A stretch of 64,000 bases of DNA from Maritalea mobilis (lineage in GTDB: Bacteria > Pseudomonadota > Alphaproteobacteria > Rhodobacterales > Rhodobacteraceae), in assembly GCF_019800885.1 (NCBI RefSeq), contig NZ_JAHVKE010000005.1, forward strand, positions 124,001-188,000, written 5' to 3'. A model generated the notes under the pieces. That model made no database searches. It was not told the origin of the DNA and saw nothing but the letters and a program-made list of their open reading frames with translations. Positions 63,617 to 64,000 of this stretch are shown here, one piece after another; positions within the stretch are counted from its first letter, which is position 1, and each line of letters begins with the position of its first letter. The position numbers and the translations under genes are program-made.

Positions 63617-63742
63617 TCAGCCCTGGCGGGCCTTGAAGCGGCGCTGGGTCTTGTTGATCACGTAGACCCGGCCCTTGCGGCGCACGACGCGGCAATCGCG
63701 ATGGCGCTGCTTGAGCGAGCGGAGCGAGTTCTTGACCTTCAT
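63617..63742 (-). CDS. rpmJ: 50S ribosomal protein L36
   Basis: This 41-residue protein starts [17 protein letters not shown] and ends [13 protein letters not shown], the alphaproteobacterial L36 (C-minus type). The zinc-binding C-x2-C pattern of some L36 forms is not complete; only one cysteine (C17) is present. AAGGAG stands 8 bases before the ATG. Confidence 0.96.
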   Translation of the reverse strand: MKVKNSLRSLKQRHRDCRVVRRKGRVYVINKTQRRFKARQG

Positions 63743-63836
63743 CGGTCTTCTCCTTCGTCGCGGCGCGGCGATGCGCCTTGAAATCCTTGGCCCCTTGGAG
63801 GGACCGGCGAACCCGCGACCTTTCGGAGCGCGGGGG

Positions 63837-63911
<75 letters not shown>

Positions 63912-64000
63912 GTAACCCTTGGCGTCTGGACCGGGGCAAGGCGAAAACGCCTGCGCCCCATGCCGCGTCGCGCCGCGTGGGTGAGCGGTCTATAAAAGGA

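Overview
The window is high-GC DNA from the chromosome of an alphaproteobacterium of the order Rhodobacterales (Roseobacter/Rhodobacter group). The evidence is the protein content (a ChrR/RpoE pair of the Rhodobacter sphaeroides singlet-oxygen type, a DUF3035 lipoprotein, a DUF1674 protein, DUF3775, a 41-residue L36 protein) and the intergenic hairpins. I cannot name the genus. No prophage, insertion sequence or CRISPR array was seen. Most of the window is core genome, with several accessory metabolic operons in the second half.

Layout. 1-5.5 kb: an AEC-type carrier cut by the window edge, hspQ, a gamma-glutamyltransferase, an RsbW/STAS regulatory pair, a thiolase and free methionine sulfoxide reductase. 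5.5-17.5 kb: a mostly leftward housekeeping block (rmuC, mutL, two M16 peptidases, a DUF3035 lipoprotein, lspA, purH, a heparinase II/III-like protein, rsmB). 17.5-29.3 kb: dapB, rbfA, truB, a fluoroacetate-dehalogenase-type hydrolase, an acidic RTX-like protein, rpsO, bciA (divinyl-chlorophyllide 8-vinyl reductase), pnp and a Tat-exported L,D-transpeptidase. 29.3-37.5 kb: peroxiredoxin and aldehyde dehydrogenase read divergently, then an RluA-type synthase, a DinB-like protein, an MBL hydrolase and a three-gene operon (diaminopropionate ammonia-lyase-like, M24 hydrolase, Asp/Glu racemase-like).

37.5-43.6 kb: the rpoE-chrR pair faces a divergent operon of FAD oxidoreductase, DUF1365, MFS/GPH transporter, SDR and DUF3775. 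Each direction has its own TGATCC-N18-TA box promoter, as expected of RpoE (sigma-E). The ChrR here has lost the two zinc cysteines of its sigma-binding domain. 43.6-51.1 kb: a split saccharopine-pathway gene pair, small genes, an M20 amidohydrolase, and a response regulator coupled to a hybrid histidine kinase. 51.3-61.8 kb: a LIV-type ABC transporter in the same run as two CoA ligases and two small membrane proteins, with a convergent gene for a protein built of two copies of one unknown domain. 61.9-64.0 kb: a secreted pseudo-caspase/peptidoglycan-binding protein, rpmJ and tRNA-Val(GAC).

How the genes may work together. Oxidative and singlet-oxygen defence recurs (RpoE/ChrR and its divergent operon, msrC, a Prx6-type peroxiredoxin). 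With bciA present, this suggests a host that makes, or descends from makers of, bacteriochlorophyll; that is inference. The ABC/CoA-ligase region looks like an uptake-and-activation route for an organic acid of unknown identity. Start codons were chosen from Shine-Dalgarno spacing and family length, and several (GTG or TTG) are reasoned rather than certain.
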